Positions 9,880 to 18,944 of a stretch of 64,000 bases of DNA are shown here, one piece after another; position 1 is the stretch's first letter; every line of letters begins with the position of its first letter. The notes beneath the pieces were generated by a model. The model was given only the letters and a program-made list of their open reading frames with translations. It searched no databases and was not told the origin of the DNA. The DNA comes from Lactobacillus panisapium (GTDB taxonomy: Bacteria > Bacillota > Bacilli > Lactobacillales > Lactobacillaceae). The stretch spans positions 120,001 through 184,000 of the forward strand of contig NZ_CP048268.1 of the NCBI RefSeq assembly GCF_019469265.1. The letters are read 5' to 3'. The translations under genes and the position numbers were made by a program.

Positions 9880-11025
9880 ATGACATTACAATATACACAA
9901 GCACAAAGAGAATACATTCACTTGGCACAGGAATTTGGTGATCGTTATCTTAGCCCTGAAATTATTAAAAAATATGATCAGGAAGGCGATTGTCCAGTAA
10001 GCCTATTTAAACCGGCAATCAAAATGGGACTTCATATGCTTGAAATCCCCAAAGAATATGGCGGCGCAGGGCTTTCATATGAAGATTCTGCCTTAGTTTT
10101 TGAAAAAATTGCGGAATATGATGCAGGTTATGCGTTAACTTTAATTACCTCCTTTGTTGCACTGCGGTGTGTAATGTTAGCTGGAACTGAAGAGCAAACG
10201 CGTGAATTTGCCCGAATAATTGAAGATGGTAAATTCGCCGCATTCACAATGTCAGAAGCCGATGCGGGCTCTGACGCGGGTTCGGTAAAAGCAACTGCAG
10301 TTCGTCATGGTGATGAATATATTCTCAACGGTAATAAGGCATTTGCCACAAATGGTGGTATCGCAGATATCTTTATTGGTATCTTCAGGACTTCTGATAA
10401 TGGCAATCACGGGCTATCTGCTTTTATGATTGATCGCCATAGCCCTGGAATATGGGTCGGAAAACACGAAGATAAAATGGGGTTGCGATTATCAAATACT
10501 GTTCCCTTAGGATTTAAAAATGTTCATGTTCCAGCTAAAAACTTGCTAGGTAAAGAAGGACGGGGAATTAATATTGCGTTAAACAGCTTAAATTTGTCTC
10601 GTGCCTATGTTTCGACCTTAACTGTCGGTATTATGCAGCGAGCACTGTCTGAAGCAGCAAAATATGCTAATGAACGGCAGCAATTTAACCAGCCAATAGC
10701 GCAGTTTGAATCCGTCCAGAATATGTTAGCAGATATGGCAACGGCAGTTGAAACGTCTCGGCTGCTTGTCAACAATACGATGAAAATGATGGACAATAAC
10801 CTTTCAGTTCGTCAAGAAGGTGCAATGACTAAACTTTTTGTTACGGACACGGCACAGAAGGTAACTTCGGACGCAGTCCAGATTTTAGGTGGATATGGCT
10901 ATACTCGTGCGTATCCAGTTGAAAAACTGATGCGTGATGTTAAAGGATTCCAAATTTTGGAAGGAACTAATGAAATCCAACGAATGACTATTGCCCGTGA
11001 GGTCAGTAAGAATTATTTAGACTAA
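9880..11025 (+). CDS. Acyl-CoA dehydrogenase (second of two)
   Basis: 381 aa, a standard-length short-chain-type acyl-CoA dehydrogenase. Visible landmarks are FTMSEADAGSDAGSVKATA, YILNGNKAFATNG, QFNQPIAQFESVQ, QILGGYGYTR and the catalytic-Glu motif LEGTNEIQRM near the C terminus. It is only about a paralogue of the 7286 gene, with the canonical EGT motif rather than EGP, so the two probably act on different thioesters or at different ring positions. It is followed 14 nt later by etfB. It depends on the EtfBA pair for electron transfer. Confidence 0.92.
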   Translation: MTLQYTQAQREYIHLAQEFGDRYLSPEIIKKYDQEGDCPVSLFKPAIKMGLHMLEIPKEYGGAGLSYEDSALVFEKIAEYDAGYALTLITSFVALRCVMLAGTEEQTREFARIIEDGKFAAFTMSEADAGSDAGSVKATAVRHGDEYILNGNKAFATNGGIADIFIGIFRTSDNGNHGLSAFMIDRHSPGIWVGKHEDKMGLRLSNTVPLGFKNVHVPAKNLLGKEGRGINIALNSLNLSRAYVSTLTVGIMQRALSEAAKYANERQQFNQPIAQFESVQNMLADMATAVETSRLLVNNTMKMMDNNLSVRQEGAMTKLFVTDTAQKVTSDAVQILGGYGYTRAYPVEKLMRDVKGFQILEGTNEIQRMTIAREVSKNYLD

Positions 11026-11039
11026 GTGGGGGAATTCAA

Positions 11040-11777
11040 ATGAAAATTGCAGTGATTGCAAAAGCAACGGTAAATTCAAAAACGTATACTTCGCATCATA
11101 AACAAGTGACTTATCATTCTAATAACTTATTTTTGAGTGAGGAAGACAAAAGTGCACTAGAGTATGCTCTGCAGCTGATTGAACAAGACGGCGGCACAAT
11201 TGATGCCTATACTTTTGAACAAGACCAGGTAGCTGAAAGGGTTCTACATGAAGCACTGGCTTTAGGTGCTAATAAAGCAATTAAGATTACTGCGGGTGAT
11301 GTTAACGATCCTTTGCAGCAAAACCATATTGCGCAGGAATTTGTCCACTACCTAAAAGAGCAAGATAAGAATTACGATTTAATATTGACAGGATGTACAG
11401 GCTGGACTGAATTAAGTGCAATGATTGCGACGCAATTAGGGTCAAATTACTATGATCATCTTTCAGCAATTGATGCAGGACTTAATTTTGAAATGAAATT
11501 GGAGCAAGGCGCAATTACTGGCAAGTGCAAATTACCAGCTGTTATAACCGTTTTAAGTTCAGTTAGTGTTAGTCATTTAGCAGGCTTTTCTGCTTTAAAT
11601 CAGGCCATTAACACAAGTATTACAGCCGTTTCCTTTAACAAATTGCCTAAGCAAAAAACTAGTTCGATTATAGCTAAGGATAAACGACCGCAAAAAGAAA
11701 TTTTTGATTTAACTGAAGACCCCCAAGCTACACAGAAGTTAGTTGCTGCGTTGCGCCAAGACGGAATATTGAGGTAG
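11040..11777 (+). CDS. etfB: Electron transfer flavoprotein beta subunit
   Basis: 245 aa. It has the ETF beta-type nucleotide-binding fold (MKIAVIAKATVNSKT at the N terminus, ALALGANKAIKIT, and DLILTGCTGWTELSAMIATQLG in the position of the usual DGDT segment). The canonical AIDGDTAQ motif is replaced by TGWTELSA, so AMP/FAD binding may be unusual. It pairs with EtfA immediately downstream (4-nt gap) and should carry electrons to or from the two acyl-CoA dehydrogenases. Whether the complex is electron-bifurcating cannot be decided by eye. Confidence 0.85.
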   Translation: MKIAVIAKATVNSKTYTSHHKQVTYHSNNLFLSEEDKSALEYALQLIEQDGGTIDAYTFEQDQVAERVLHEALALGANKAIKITAGDVNDPLQQNHIAQEFVHYLKEQDKNYDLILTGCTGWTELSAMIATQLGSNYYDHLSAIDAGLNFEMKLEQGAITGKCKLPAVITVLSSVSVSHLAGFSALNQAINTSITAVSFNKLPKQKTSSIIAKDKRPQKEIFDLTEDPQATQKLVAALRQDGILR

Positions 11778-11781
11778 AAAA

Positions 11782-12702
11782 ATGACATCAATCTATTATA
11801 TTCAAGTAGAAGATCGAAATAGTATGGATGGCAACCGCAGCAATACTTTAGCAGGTTTAAAGAATAATTTTGCTGGTGAAAAAGAAGTACTTGTCTTTTC
11901 AAATCATGCTACAGAAATTACAGAAAAGTATGCTCAATCCGGAGTTAAAACAACAATTTATCAAAATGATGCTTATACAATTGCTAACTTTGATGCTGTT
12001 TTAACAAAGCTAAAACAGATATTCAGAAGCAAAACAGATTATTTGCTGGTCTTTGATAATGATAGTTTGGGTAGTAGTCTAGGAAGCAGGATTGCTGCCT
12101 TACTTGATATAACTTTTGTTGCAGATGCCAAAAAAATTACTGAAACACCGAACTTGACGGTTACGCAAGATATTGGTGCTACTAGTGCCAAGCGAGTTAT
12201 TCCCTTAGCTAAACAAGCGGTGATTACGTTTTCGTGTAATGGCGTTGCAGCGAATGAACCGGCTAAAGTTGATGTGAGCAGTTGGTCGCTAAATGAGCAA
12301 ACAAAGCAGCAGTATCGCCAAGCAAAAACTGCGGGCAATGGACTGGCTTTTGCTAAGGTAGTGTTAGCTGGTGGTAAGGGATTAGGTTCACAGCAGCAGT
12401 TTAAGCCGTTGATGAAGTTAGCCCAAAAATTGAATGCCAGTGTTGGCGCCACTAAAGCAGTAACTGATTTGGGTTGGCTTAGTCCGGAACGCATGATTGG
12501 CATTTCTAATTTGACGGTCAAGCCAGATGTCTACTATGCTTTTGGCATTTCCGGTGCTGTCCAGCATACTAGTGGAATGAATAAATCAAAGCAAGTAATT
12601 GCAGTCAATACTGATCCAGAAGCACCGATTTTTAAATTAGCTAATTATGGCATTGTTGGGGATGCAAACAAAGTTATTAGCCAACTGAATGATCTTTTGT
12701 AA
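11782..12702 (+). CDS. etfA: Electron transfer flavoprotein alpha subunit
   Basis: 306 aa. The C-terminal FAD domain is unmistakable: VLAGGKGLGSQQQFKPL, GATKAVTDLGWLSPERMIG, DVYYAFGISGAVQHTSGM and AVNTDPEAPIFKLANYGIVGD match the ETF-alpha signature. The N-terminal third is more divergent and shorter than in many homologues. It forms a heterodimer with EtfB and lies in the same transcription unit as both dehydrogenases, the CoA-transferase and the ligase. The electron source or sink outside this cluster is not visible. Confidence 0.9.
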   Translation: MTSIYYIQVEDRNSMDGNRSNTLAGLKNNFAGEKEVLVFSNHATEITEKYAQSGVKTTIYQNDAYTIANFDAVLTKLKQIFRSKTDYLLVFDNDSLGSSLGSRIAALLDITFVADAKKITETPNLTVTQDIGATSAKRVIPLAKQAVITFSCNGVAANEPAKVDVSSWSLNEQTKQQYRQAKTAGNGLAFAKVVLAGGKGLGSQQQFKPLMKLAQKLNASVGATKAVTDLGWLSPERMIGISNLTVKPDVYYAFGISGAVQHTSGMNKSKQVIAVNTDPEAPIFKLANYGIVGDANKVISQLNDLL

Positions 12703-12711
12703 GGCGAAAAA

Positions 12712-14229
12712 ATGAATGTTAACGCTAAGATAGCAACCGTTAAGGAGCTATGGAACTGGCGTTTACGCCAGAGTCGACAAAAAGTATTTGTAATTGAAAA
12801 TGATCAGCAATATAGCTACGGTGAGATGGCCAAGTTAGTTGCGGCTAAAATTAAGTTACTGAAAGCATGTCGAATTGGTCAGGGCGATTTGGTTGCACTG
12901 CAGTTTGAGCTTGATGTTGAAAATGTTGCTACTATTCTTGCGTGCATTGAACTTGGGGCGGTGATAAATCCACTGAATCCGCATTTGGACATTACCGAAG
13001 TTGAAAACTTAGTGGAAAGATTTCAACCTTGTGCAATTATTTCCCAAGCTTCGGTTCGTGGACGAGATACCATTAGCAACTTTAAACACTTAAAGCATTA
13101 TCAAGTTGAAGTAAATGGTGATCTAAAAATTTTTACCAGAATAAAGCACGGTATTAGTCCTTTTACTAATAAAACAGGGGCTAGCGCACCAGTGATTGTA
13201 ATTAATACATCTGGAACCAGTGGTCTGTCAAAAGGCGTGGTCTTATCTAATCAAAATGTTTTGGCTGCAGAAATAGGCTATAATGCTGCTTTCGGTATTA
13301 ATAAGCATGACATGACTTTATTAGTTTCGGGACTTTACCATGCCATTGGCTTTCACCACGGATTAATTTCAGCAATGATGGCTGGAAGCACTATGGTTTT
13401 AATGAAACATTATCAAGTTGATGAAGTGGCTAAATTGTTACTGCGGCTGCCGATTACTTGTATTGATAGCTTGCCAACTATTATGTATGATTTGCTTTTC
13501 CACGTTGCAAATATCGGACAGCTAAGAATGCTAATTTGTGGCGGTGATAAGATCAAAACTAGTCTGTTAGTCCAAGCAAAAAAGCGCAATATTCCACTTT
13601 ATAATTGTTACGGATTAACAGAAGCAGTTCCGTTTAGTTACACGCCAAGCAATTATTTTGCGGAACATCAGGCTATGACGACAGCGGTAACACCAATAAC
13701 TGGTGTCAAGGTTCGAATCGTTAAGAAACAGCACGTTGTCGAACAAAAAGATGTTCAAGGAATAATTGAAGTTTGCGGGCCAGTAGTGTTTCAGGGCTAT
13801 CTTAATAATCCTGAGAAAACGCGTGAAGCTTTTGATCATGGCTGGCTGATAACAGGTGATTTAGGTCATTATAATAGTGACGGTCTTTTTGAAATTGATG
13901 GTCGCAATAGCGATAAGATAATTCGTGGCGGTGAAAATATTTCTGCAGCGTTAGTTGAAGAAAAAATCAAAAGCTGTCAAAATATTAAGGAAGTAGCCGT
14001 TTTAGGCGTGCCTGATGACCGGCTAGGACAAAGAATTGGCGCAATCATTGTTTTAAATCATAGTCAGCTGGCGCTAAATAAAACTAAGCTGCTTGCTGAA
14101 TTACAAGAACAGCAAGTTGATAAAAAACTATGGCCAGAAAAAATTTTGATAGTCGATTCTTTACCTAAAACAGCCAACGGCAAAGTAAAAAAATATTTAT
14201 TACGAAAACTGCTGGAAGGCAAGAAGTAA
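12712..14229 (+). CDS. Acyl-CoA synthetase (AMP-forming acid:CoA ligase)
   Basis: 505 aa of the ANL superfamily. The P-loop-like motif TSGTSGLSKG is at 166-175, YGLTEA is the A5-type motif, GWLITGDLG carries the conserved Asp, and the C-terminal PKTANGKVKK has the catalytic Lys. It activates a carboxylic acid to its CoA thioester through an acyl adenylate. Here it would prime the pathway while the family III transferase recycles CoA. It lies 9 nt after etfA and abuts the thioesterase gene. The substrate is not predictable from sequence; a cyclic hydroxy-acid is inferred from context. Confidence 0.9.
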   Translation: MNVNAKIATVKELWNWRLRQSRQKVFVIENDQQYSYGEMAKLVAAKIKLLKACRIGQGDLVALQFELDVENVATILACIELGAVINPLNPHLDITEVENLVERFQPCAIISQASVRGRDTISNFKHLKHYQVEVNGDLKIFTRIKHGISPFTNKTGASAPVIVINTSGTSGLSKGVVLSNQNVLAAEIGYNAAFGINKHDMTLLVSGLYHAIGFHHGLISAMMAGSTMVLMKHYQVDEVAKLLLRLPITCIDSLPTIMYDLLFHVANIGQLRMLICGGDKIKTSLLVQAKKRNIPLYNCYGLTEAVPFSYTPSNYFAEHQAMTTAVTPITGVKVRIVKKQHVVEQKDVQGIIEVCGPVVFQGYLNNPEKTREAFDHGWLITGDLGHYNSDGLFEIDGRNSDKIIRGGENISAALVEEKIKSCQNIKEVAVLGVPDDRLGQRIGAIIVLNHSQLALNKTKLLAELQEQQVDKKLWPEKILIVDSLPKTANGKVKKYLLRKLLEGKK

Positions 14230-14679
14230 ATGGAAGATAATTTTTTTAAACGACAAATGGCGGATTATTTTATTACGCCCAAAATGCTAAATCACATGAA
14301 TATTACACATGGTGGCACACTACTGGATAATGCCGATTCGGCAATGGGGATGTTTGCTAACTCATACTGTCATACGAGAACACTTACTGGCCGAATTGAT
14401 AAGTTTATTTTCCACAAAAAAAGTTATGTGGGTGATCATATTAGTTTTTGTGTTAGTTTGCTTAAAACAACTTCCAAAACGATGACTATCTACGCTGAGA
14501 TTAATCGGCTGGCAATCGATGATTCAAGCACGGAGCTAATTGGAGAAGCTGTGTTTACTTATGTTGCAGTGGATGAGAAACTGAATCCGATTGCTGGCTC
14601 AATTGAGCAGTATCATCCACAGGATCAAGAAGAGCAAAAATATCTTGCAATGATTAAAAAAAGATTTGGTATTAAATAA
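14230..14679 (+). CDS. Hotdog-fold acyl-CoA thioesterase
   Basis: 149 aa. The segment MNITHGGTLLDNADSAMGM resembles the acyl-CoA hydrolase (YciA/BFIT-like) hotdog helix with its HGG turn and an acidic residue in the helix, and FHKKSYVGDHISFCVSLLKT matches the following strands. It would hydrolyse the product thioester and release the free acid, closing the CoA cycle. TAA of the ligase is directly followed by this ATG, indicating translational coupling. A strong terminator 3 nt after the stop ends the operon. Confidence 0.85.
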   Translation: MEDNFFKRQMADYFITPKMLNHMNITHGGTLLDNADSAMGMFANSYCHTRTLTGRIDKFIFHKKSYVGDHISFCVSLLKTTSKTMTIYAEINRLAIDDSSTELIGEAVFTYVAVDEKLNPIAGSIEQYHPQDQEEQKYLAMIKKRFGIK

Positions 14680-14681
14680 TA

Positions 14682-14732
14682 AAATAGCGAGGTTGAAGGT
14701 AGAGATACTTCTCCTCGCTATTTATTTTTTTA
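14682..14732 (+). terminator. Operon terminator
   Basis: AAATAGCGAGG (14682-14692) pairs with CCTCGCTATTT (14713-14723), with a further GAAG/CTTC pairing inside, then TATTTTTTT. It ends the dehydrogenase-thioesterase unit. Confidence 0.9.
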
Positions 14733-14875
14733 ACTAAAGTATTAAGATAAACTATAAAAATATCTGTTAAAGCGCATTCACGAGTGCAAAAACTACGATA
14801 TTTACTTGTTTAAAACAACTTTCACAAAAAGATAGCAGTACAAGCTTTGCCATAAATCCCATTGTGGTAACGTTT

Positions 14876-14897
14876 TCTATTATAGTTATTAATAATA
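14876..14897. promoter_or_regulatory. Inverted repeat upstream of MFS gene
   Basis: CTATTAT (14876-14882) and ATAATAG (14891-14897) flank 8 nt, about 90 nt before the transporter start. It is a possible operator in the 238-nt gap that separates the CoA operon from the transporter/reductase/dehydrogenase unit. Confidence 0.35.
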
Positions 14898-14985
14898 GCA
14901 AGCATGTTATAAACAATTATTCATAAAACATAAAATAGGTTATATTATTTGTGCTTATTAACGATTAATTTTGAAAGGTGAAGTT

Positions 14986-16179
14986 ATGAAACAAGAAAAA
15001 AGTTACGCGGGAGTAGCAGCCTCTGTTTATTTACACTTTGCAGTTGTTGGTGCTGCAACGCTATTTATTAGCCAATATCGGCAAATTTTAGCTAGTTCGT
15101 GGCATGCCAGCGAGACTCAAGTATCATTGGTCATTGCTATGGTTGGATTGGGCAGAATTATTACGATTCTGTTTGCTGGAGCAATTTCAGATAAAATTGG
15201 GCGCAAGAAAACTTTACTAATTGCATTACTGAGTGATGCGGTTTTCTTGCTCGGAGCAGCTTTTGCTAGCAACATTTGGGTTGCTGGCATTGCGGCAATG
15301 TTTTTTGGTGCTACCAACTCATTTGGTGATACGGCTGGTTATCCGGCTTTAGCAGATGCATTTCCTACAAAAACAGCAACAATGAATTCTTTTGTTAAAG
15401 CGGCAATGCAAGTAATGCAAATGCTATTTCCATTTTGTGTCAAGCTAATTAATAATCCGCGGATAACAGCTTGTATTTTAGTATTAATAATTTTACTTGA
15501 TGTTGTTATTACGCTTAAGACGGCTTACGCACCACAGGCTGTCGAAAAAAAGGATGATACAGGTGAAACTGAGACTCATTTAGCAGATGCTCAACAGCCC
15601 AAATTGGCGATTGACGGTTTAATGATTATTGCATTAGGCTTTACGCTTTGTTTTACGTTTTACATTTTTTCTTTATATGCACCATATTATGGTCAATACG
15701 TATTAAATCAGCCTGCCGCAAGTGCTAATCAATTAGTTTCTTGGTATTCAATTGCCTCCTTAATCTCAGTTTTTGTTACCTCAGCTTTAGTTACAAAAGT
15801 TAAACGGCTAAATCTGATTTTGGTTTACTCAATCATTACTGCTCTTGGATTACTGTTTATGATCATTAGTCCGTCATTAGTGGCAGGCGAAGTCGGTGCG
15901 CTAGCAGTTGGTTTCTTTACTGCTGGTGGTGTGTGGCAAGTTGGCTTATCAGTTCTGACATCATATTTCCCACAAAGCCACGGTAAGATTACCTCATACT
16001 ATAGTTTTGCACCAGCCGTAGTTTACTTTGTTGCACCATTAGTTGCAGCATTTGTATTAAAAGCAAACGCTGCAAGTACTTTGATGGTGTTCTGGATTAC
16101 TGCAATTATCACAATAATTTCTGTAGTATTAGCAGCAATTTTAATTGTTCGCAGTAAGAAATTTGCTATTAAAGGCTAA
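14986..16179 (+). CDS. Major facilitator superfamily transporter
   Basis: About 397 aa from ATG 14986 (AAAGGTG upstream; the in-frame TTG at 14971 overlaps this site and is less likely). Around 12 hydrophobic segments are visible, with the MFS loop 2-3 motif as GAISDKIGRKKT and a hydrophilic central loop (KKDDTGETETHLADAQQ). It heads a unit with the second FMN-binding reductase, the YdiB-like dehydrogenase and dehydroquinase, so it most likely imports the acid these enzymes handle, or exchanges it with the product. Substrate assignment is inference. Confidence 0.85.
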   Translation: MKQEKSYAGVAASVYLHFAVVGAATLFISQYRQILASSWHASETQVSLVIAMVGLGRIITILFAGAISDKIGRKKTLLIALLSDAVFLLGAAFASNIWVAGIAAMFFGATNSFGDTAGYPALADAFPTKTATMNSFVKAAMQVMQMLFPFCVKLINNPRITACILVLIILLDVVITLKTAYAPQAVEKKDDTGETETHLADAQQPKLAIDGLMIIALGFTLCFTFYIFSLYAPYYGQYVLNQPAASANQLVSWYSIASLISVFVTSALVTKVKRLNLILVYSIITALGLLFMIISPSLVAGEVGALAVGFFTAGGVWQVGLSVLTSYFPQSHGKITSYYSFAPAVVYFVAPLVAAFVLKANAASTLMVFWITAIITIISVVLAAILIVRSKKFAIKG

Positions 16180-16203
16180 TTAATAAAAAAGGTGAATTTA
16201 TTT

Positions 16204-17973
16204 ATGTCAGAAAAAATAATTAAAGCCCAGGCAATGGGACGTAATGGTCAAATTGATTTTGATATTGCTGTGGCCAATGATCGGATTGAAGATATCAAAG
16301 TAACTAAAAGTTCGGAAACGCCTGGTATTTTTAAACAAGTAGTTGGCAAACTCAAAGAAAACGTCATTAAAAATCAAAGTTTTGCTGTTGATGCCGTTTC
16401 TGGTGCATCAATTATGACCCAGGCAATGCTAGACTCTGGTAGTAAGGCGCTTAAGGAAAACGGTATTGCCATTCAGTCTGAATTACCAAAACCAGAGCAC
16501 CGCGATGTAACTTTAGATGTCGATGTTGCAGTTATTGGTTCAGGAATGGCAGGTTTAATGGCTGCTGCGCGCGCCCTGGCGCTCGGAAAAAATGTCCTTG
16601 TGCTTGAAAAGAACGGTTATATTGGCGGTGCAACCATTCTTAATGGGTCAAATGTCGTTGGCACCGGATCAAAAGTTTCTGCTAATTTATTTGGTGAAGA
16701 AGCACAAAAAGATTCTCCAGCATTACTTGTAAAAGATATTACTCGTGAAAGTCGTGGAACCAATTACACAGAACTATCGCAGCTTTTAGCTAATAATATT
16801 GGTAAAGCAGTGGACTTCATCACAGAGTTTGCCAATCTTACCTATCAAAAAGCTGAAACGCAAACAATTGAGCATTCGGTCGACCGCCAAATTGAGATGC
16901 CATCAGAAAGTTCCTATGAATTAGTTTCAAAAGTCGCAGAAGCTTTTACGAAAAAAGGTGGAAAAATTCTACTTGAAACTAGGGTTGAACAACTGAATAA
17001 AGATGATCAAGGTAAGCTAGTTTCACTGGTTGCTGAAGGCAAGCACGAAACAGTAAAAGTTAATTTTAAATCACTTGTAATGGCAGCCGGTGGCTGGGGT
17101 GCACGTGATTATCGCGAGCATAAAACTAAAATTCCATACTATGGGCCAATGACTTCAACTGGTGATTATTTTGACTTTGCTCAAAATATGAATTTAGTAG
17201 CACGCAATCTTGACTGGTATAAGGTTTACCCACACGGTCTAGAAGTAGAACCGGGGATTGCAAAATTGACAACATATTCAACTAAAGAAGCTACTGATAT
17301 GGGGGCTATTTTTGTTAATACCGATGGTAAGCGAATTGTAAATGAATCGGCACCTTATACTCATTTTAGGGATGCAATCGCTGCTCAAAAAGATAAAATT
17401 GCCTTTGTTGTTATGGATCAGCGAACTTGGGACAGGTTTTACGAATTATTGCTGAAATATGGTTTTACGGCAGATGAAGTTCAGGGCTTTTTTGCTCTTG
17501 ACGGCAAAAAGAGTCCAATTTTAGTCAAAGGTGATTTACAAACAGTCGCGCAAAAAGCTGGTATTAACTACACTAATTTGCAGAAAACATTAACAGATTA
17601 TGCTGATGAAGTTAAAGCCGGCAAGGATCATGAATTTAACCGTCCAGCTAAATTTATGCACGAATATGAAGGATCCACTTATTACGTGATTGAGCAAAAG
17701 CTCCGTTTTTGTACGACCTTAGGTGGCTATGAAACTAATAAGCAAATGCAACTGCTTGATCAGGAATTCAATCCTGTTGCTAATTTTTATGCTTCTGGTG
17801 AAATAGTTGGGGGAGCTAATGGTCATGATTCAATGCCAAGTATGATGAATTCGTGGAGTTATGCATCTGGATTTGTTGCGGGCACAGAAGCAGCAGATAA
17901 TGCGAATTACCAGCGAATTTTATCGGCACCGGCAGAAAAAGCAGATACTGTATCTGGTGCCTCAGCTAAATAG
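16204..17973 (+). CDS. Flavinylated FMN-binding / FAD-binding-2 oxidoreductase, divergent active site
   Basis: About 589 aa from ATG 16204 (AAAAAAGGTG 9 nt upstream; an in-frame GTG at 16192 lies within that site). FMN_bind occupies about residues 5-85, with motif DAVSGAS (63-69), so S69 is the predicted FMN acceptor. The FAD motif GSGMAG follows DVDVAVI. It lacks a signal peptide. Unlike the paralogue at 2215, the C-terminal half reads FCTTLGGYETN instead of HHTMGG, and GGANGHDSMPSMMNSW instead of the GNRLGGNS segment. Two canonical fumarate-reductase active-site residues are therefore replaced, and a different substrate or direction is expected. It sits between the transporter and the quinate/shikimate dehydrogenase gene. 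Confidence 0.85.
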   Translation: MSEKIIKAQAMGRNGQIDFDIAVANDRIEDIKVTKSSETPGIFKQVVGKLKENVIKNQSFAVDAVSGASIMTQAMLDSGSKALKENGIAIQSELPKPEHRDVTLDVDVAVIGSGMAGLMAAARALALGKNVLVLEKNGYIGGATILNGSNVVGTGSKVSANLFGEEAQKDSPALLVKDITRESRGTNYTELSQLLANNIGKAVDFITEFANLTYQKAETQTIEHSVDRQIEMPSESSYELVSKVAEAFTKKGGKILLETRVEQLNKDDQGKLVSLVAEGKHETVKVNFKSLVMAAGGWGARDYREHKTKIPYYGPMTSTGDYFDFAQNMNLVARNLDWYKVYPHGLEVEPGIAKLTTYSTKEATDMGAIFVNTDGKRIVNESAPYTHFRDAIAAQKDKIAFVVMDQRTWDRFYELLLKYGFTADEVQGFFALDGKKSPILVKGDLQTVAQKAGINYTNLQKTLTDYADEVKAGKDHEFNRPAKFMHEYEGSTYYVIEQKLRFCTTLGGYETNKQMQLLDQEFNPVANFYASGEIVGGANGHDSMPSMMNSWSYASGFVAGTEAADNANYQRILSAPAEKADTVSGASAK

Positions 17974-18015
17974 ATATTAAATAAGGATTTATTTTTAAGA
18001 AAGAAGAGCTTTAAA

Positions 18016-18930
18016 ATGGCTAATAAAATTACGGGAATTAATGGTCCAATTACTGGTTGGTTAGATGGACATACTTATCTAATTGGTTTAATGGCATATC
18101 CGATCCGGCATTCAATGTCGCCAACAATGCATAACAATGCTTTTGCTAAATTAGGTTTAAACTACACTTACCTTTGTTTTGAAATAGGTAATGATAAGTT
18201 GGAAAAGGCTGTTGATGCAATTAGGACATTAGATATGCGGGGCTCAAATGTTTCAATGCCTAATAAAAAAGAAGTTATTAAGTATCTTGATAAATTATCT
18301 CCTGCTTCGGAAATGTGTGATGCGGTAAATACAATTGTTAATGACAATGGCGTTTTAACGGGTTACACGACTGATGGGATTGGCTTTGTGCAGGCCCTTA
18401 AGGACGAAGGTATTTCAATTAAGGGTAAGGTTATGACCATGACCGGTGCCGGTGGCGCTGCTACACCAATTGCTGTTCAATCTGCACTTGATGGTGCCAA
18501 AGAAATTAGAATATTTAATATTAAGGATGATAAGTGGGCACAAGCTGAAAAGAATGTAAGAACTATTCAAGAAAAAACAGATTGTAAAGTTTCATTAACT
18601 GAGCTTTCAGACCAAGACGCATTTAAAAATTCAATTGCTGAAAGTGATATATACTGTGATGCTACCAGTATTGGTATGAAGCCACTAGAAGATAAAACTT
18701 TGGTTTCAGATCCATCATGGTTCCACAAGGATATGGTTGTCTTTGATACTGTTTATTCACCAAGAACTACTAAGCTAATGAAGGTTGCACAAGAAGCTGG
18801 TGTTGAACATGTTTATGATGGAATCGGCATGATGATTGATCAGGGAGCCGCATCATTTAAGCTATGGACCGGAAAAGACATGCCAACCGATTATATTCGT
18901 GAGATTATGTTTTCTGACGACAATAAATAA
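18016..18930 (+). CDS. Quinate/shikimate dehydrogenase, YdiB-like
   Basis: 304 aa. Shikimate-binding residues are present (SMS at 33-35, K84 in NVSMPNK, D120 in GYTTDGIGF), as is the dinucleotide loop GAGGAA (144-149). Beyond it the sequence IFNIKDDKWAQAEK and the end LWTGKDMPTDYIREIMF resemble E. coli YdiB more than biosynthetic AroE. YdiB accepts quinate as well as shikimate and can use NAD(H) (known of the family). Paired with a dehydroquinase 14 nt downstream and no other aro genes, it points to catabolic interconversion of quinate, dehydroquinate, dehydroshikimate and shikimate rather than to aromatic amino acid synthesis. Confidence 0.88.
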   Translation: MANKITGINGPITGWLDGHTYLIGLMAYPIRHSMSPTMHNNAFAKLGLNYTYLCFEIGNDKLEKAVDAIRTLDMRGSNVSMPNKKEVIKYLDKLSPASEMCDAVNTIVNDNGVLTGYTTDGIGFVQALKDEGISIKGKVMTMTGAGGAATPIAVQSALDGAKEIRIFNIKDDKWAQAEKNVRTIQEKTDCKVSLTELSDQDAFKNSIAESDIYCDATSIGMKPLEDKTLVSDPSWFHKDMVVFDTVYSPRTTKLMKVAQEAGVEHVYDGIGMMIDQGAASFKLWTGKDMPTDYIREIMFSDDNK

Positions 18931-18944
18931 TTGAGGTTAAACCA

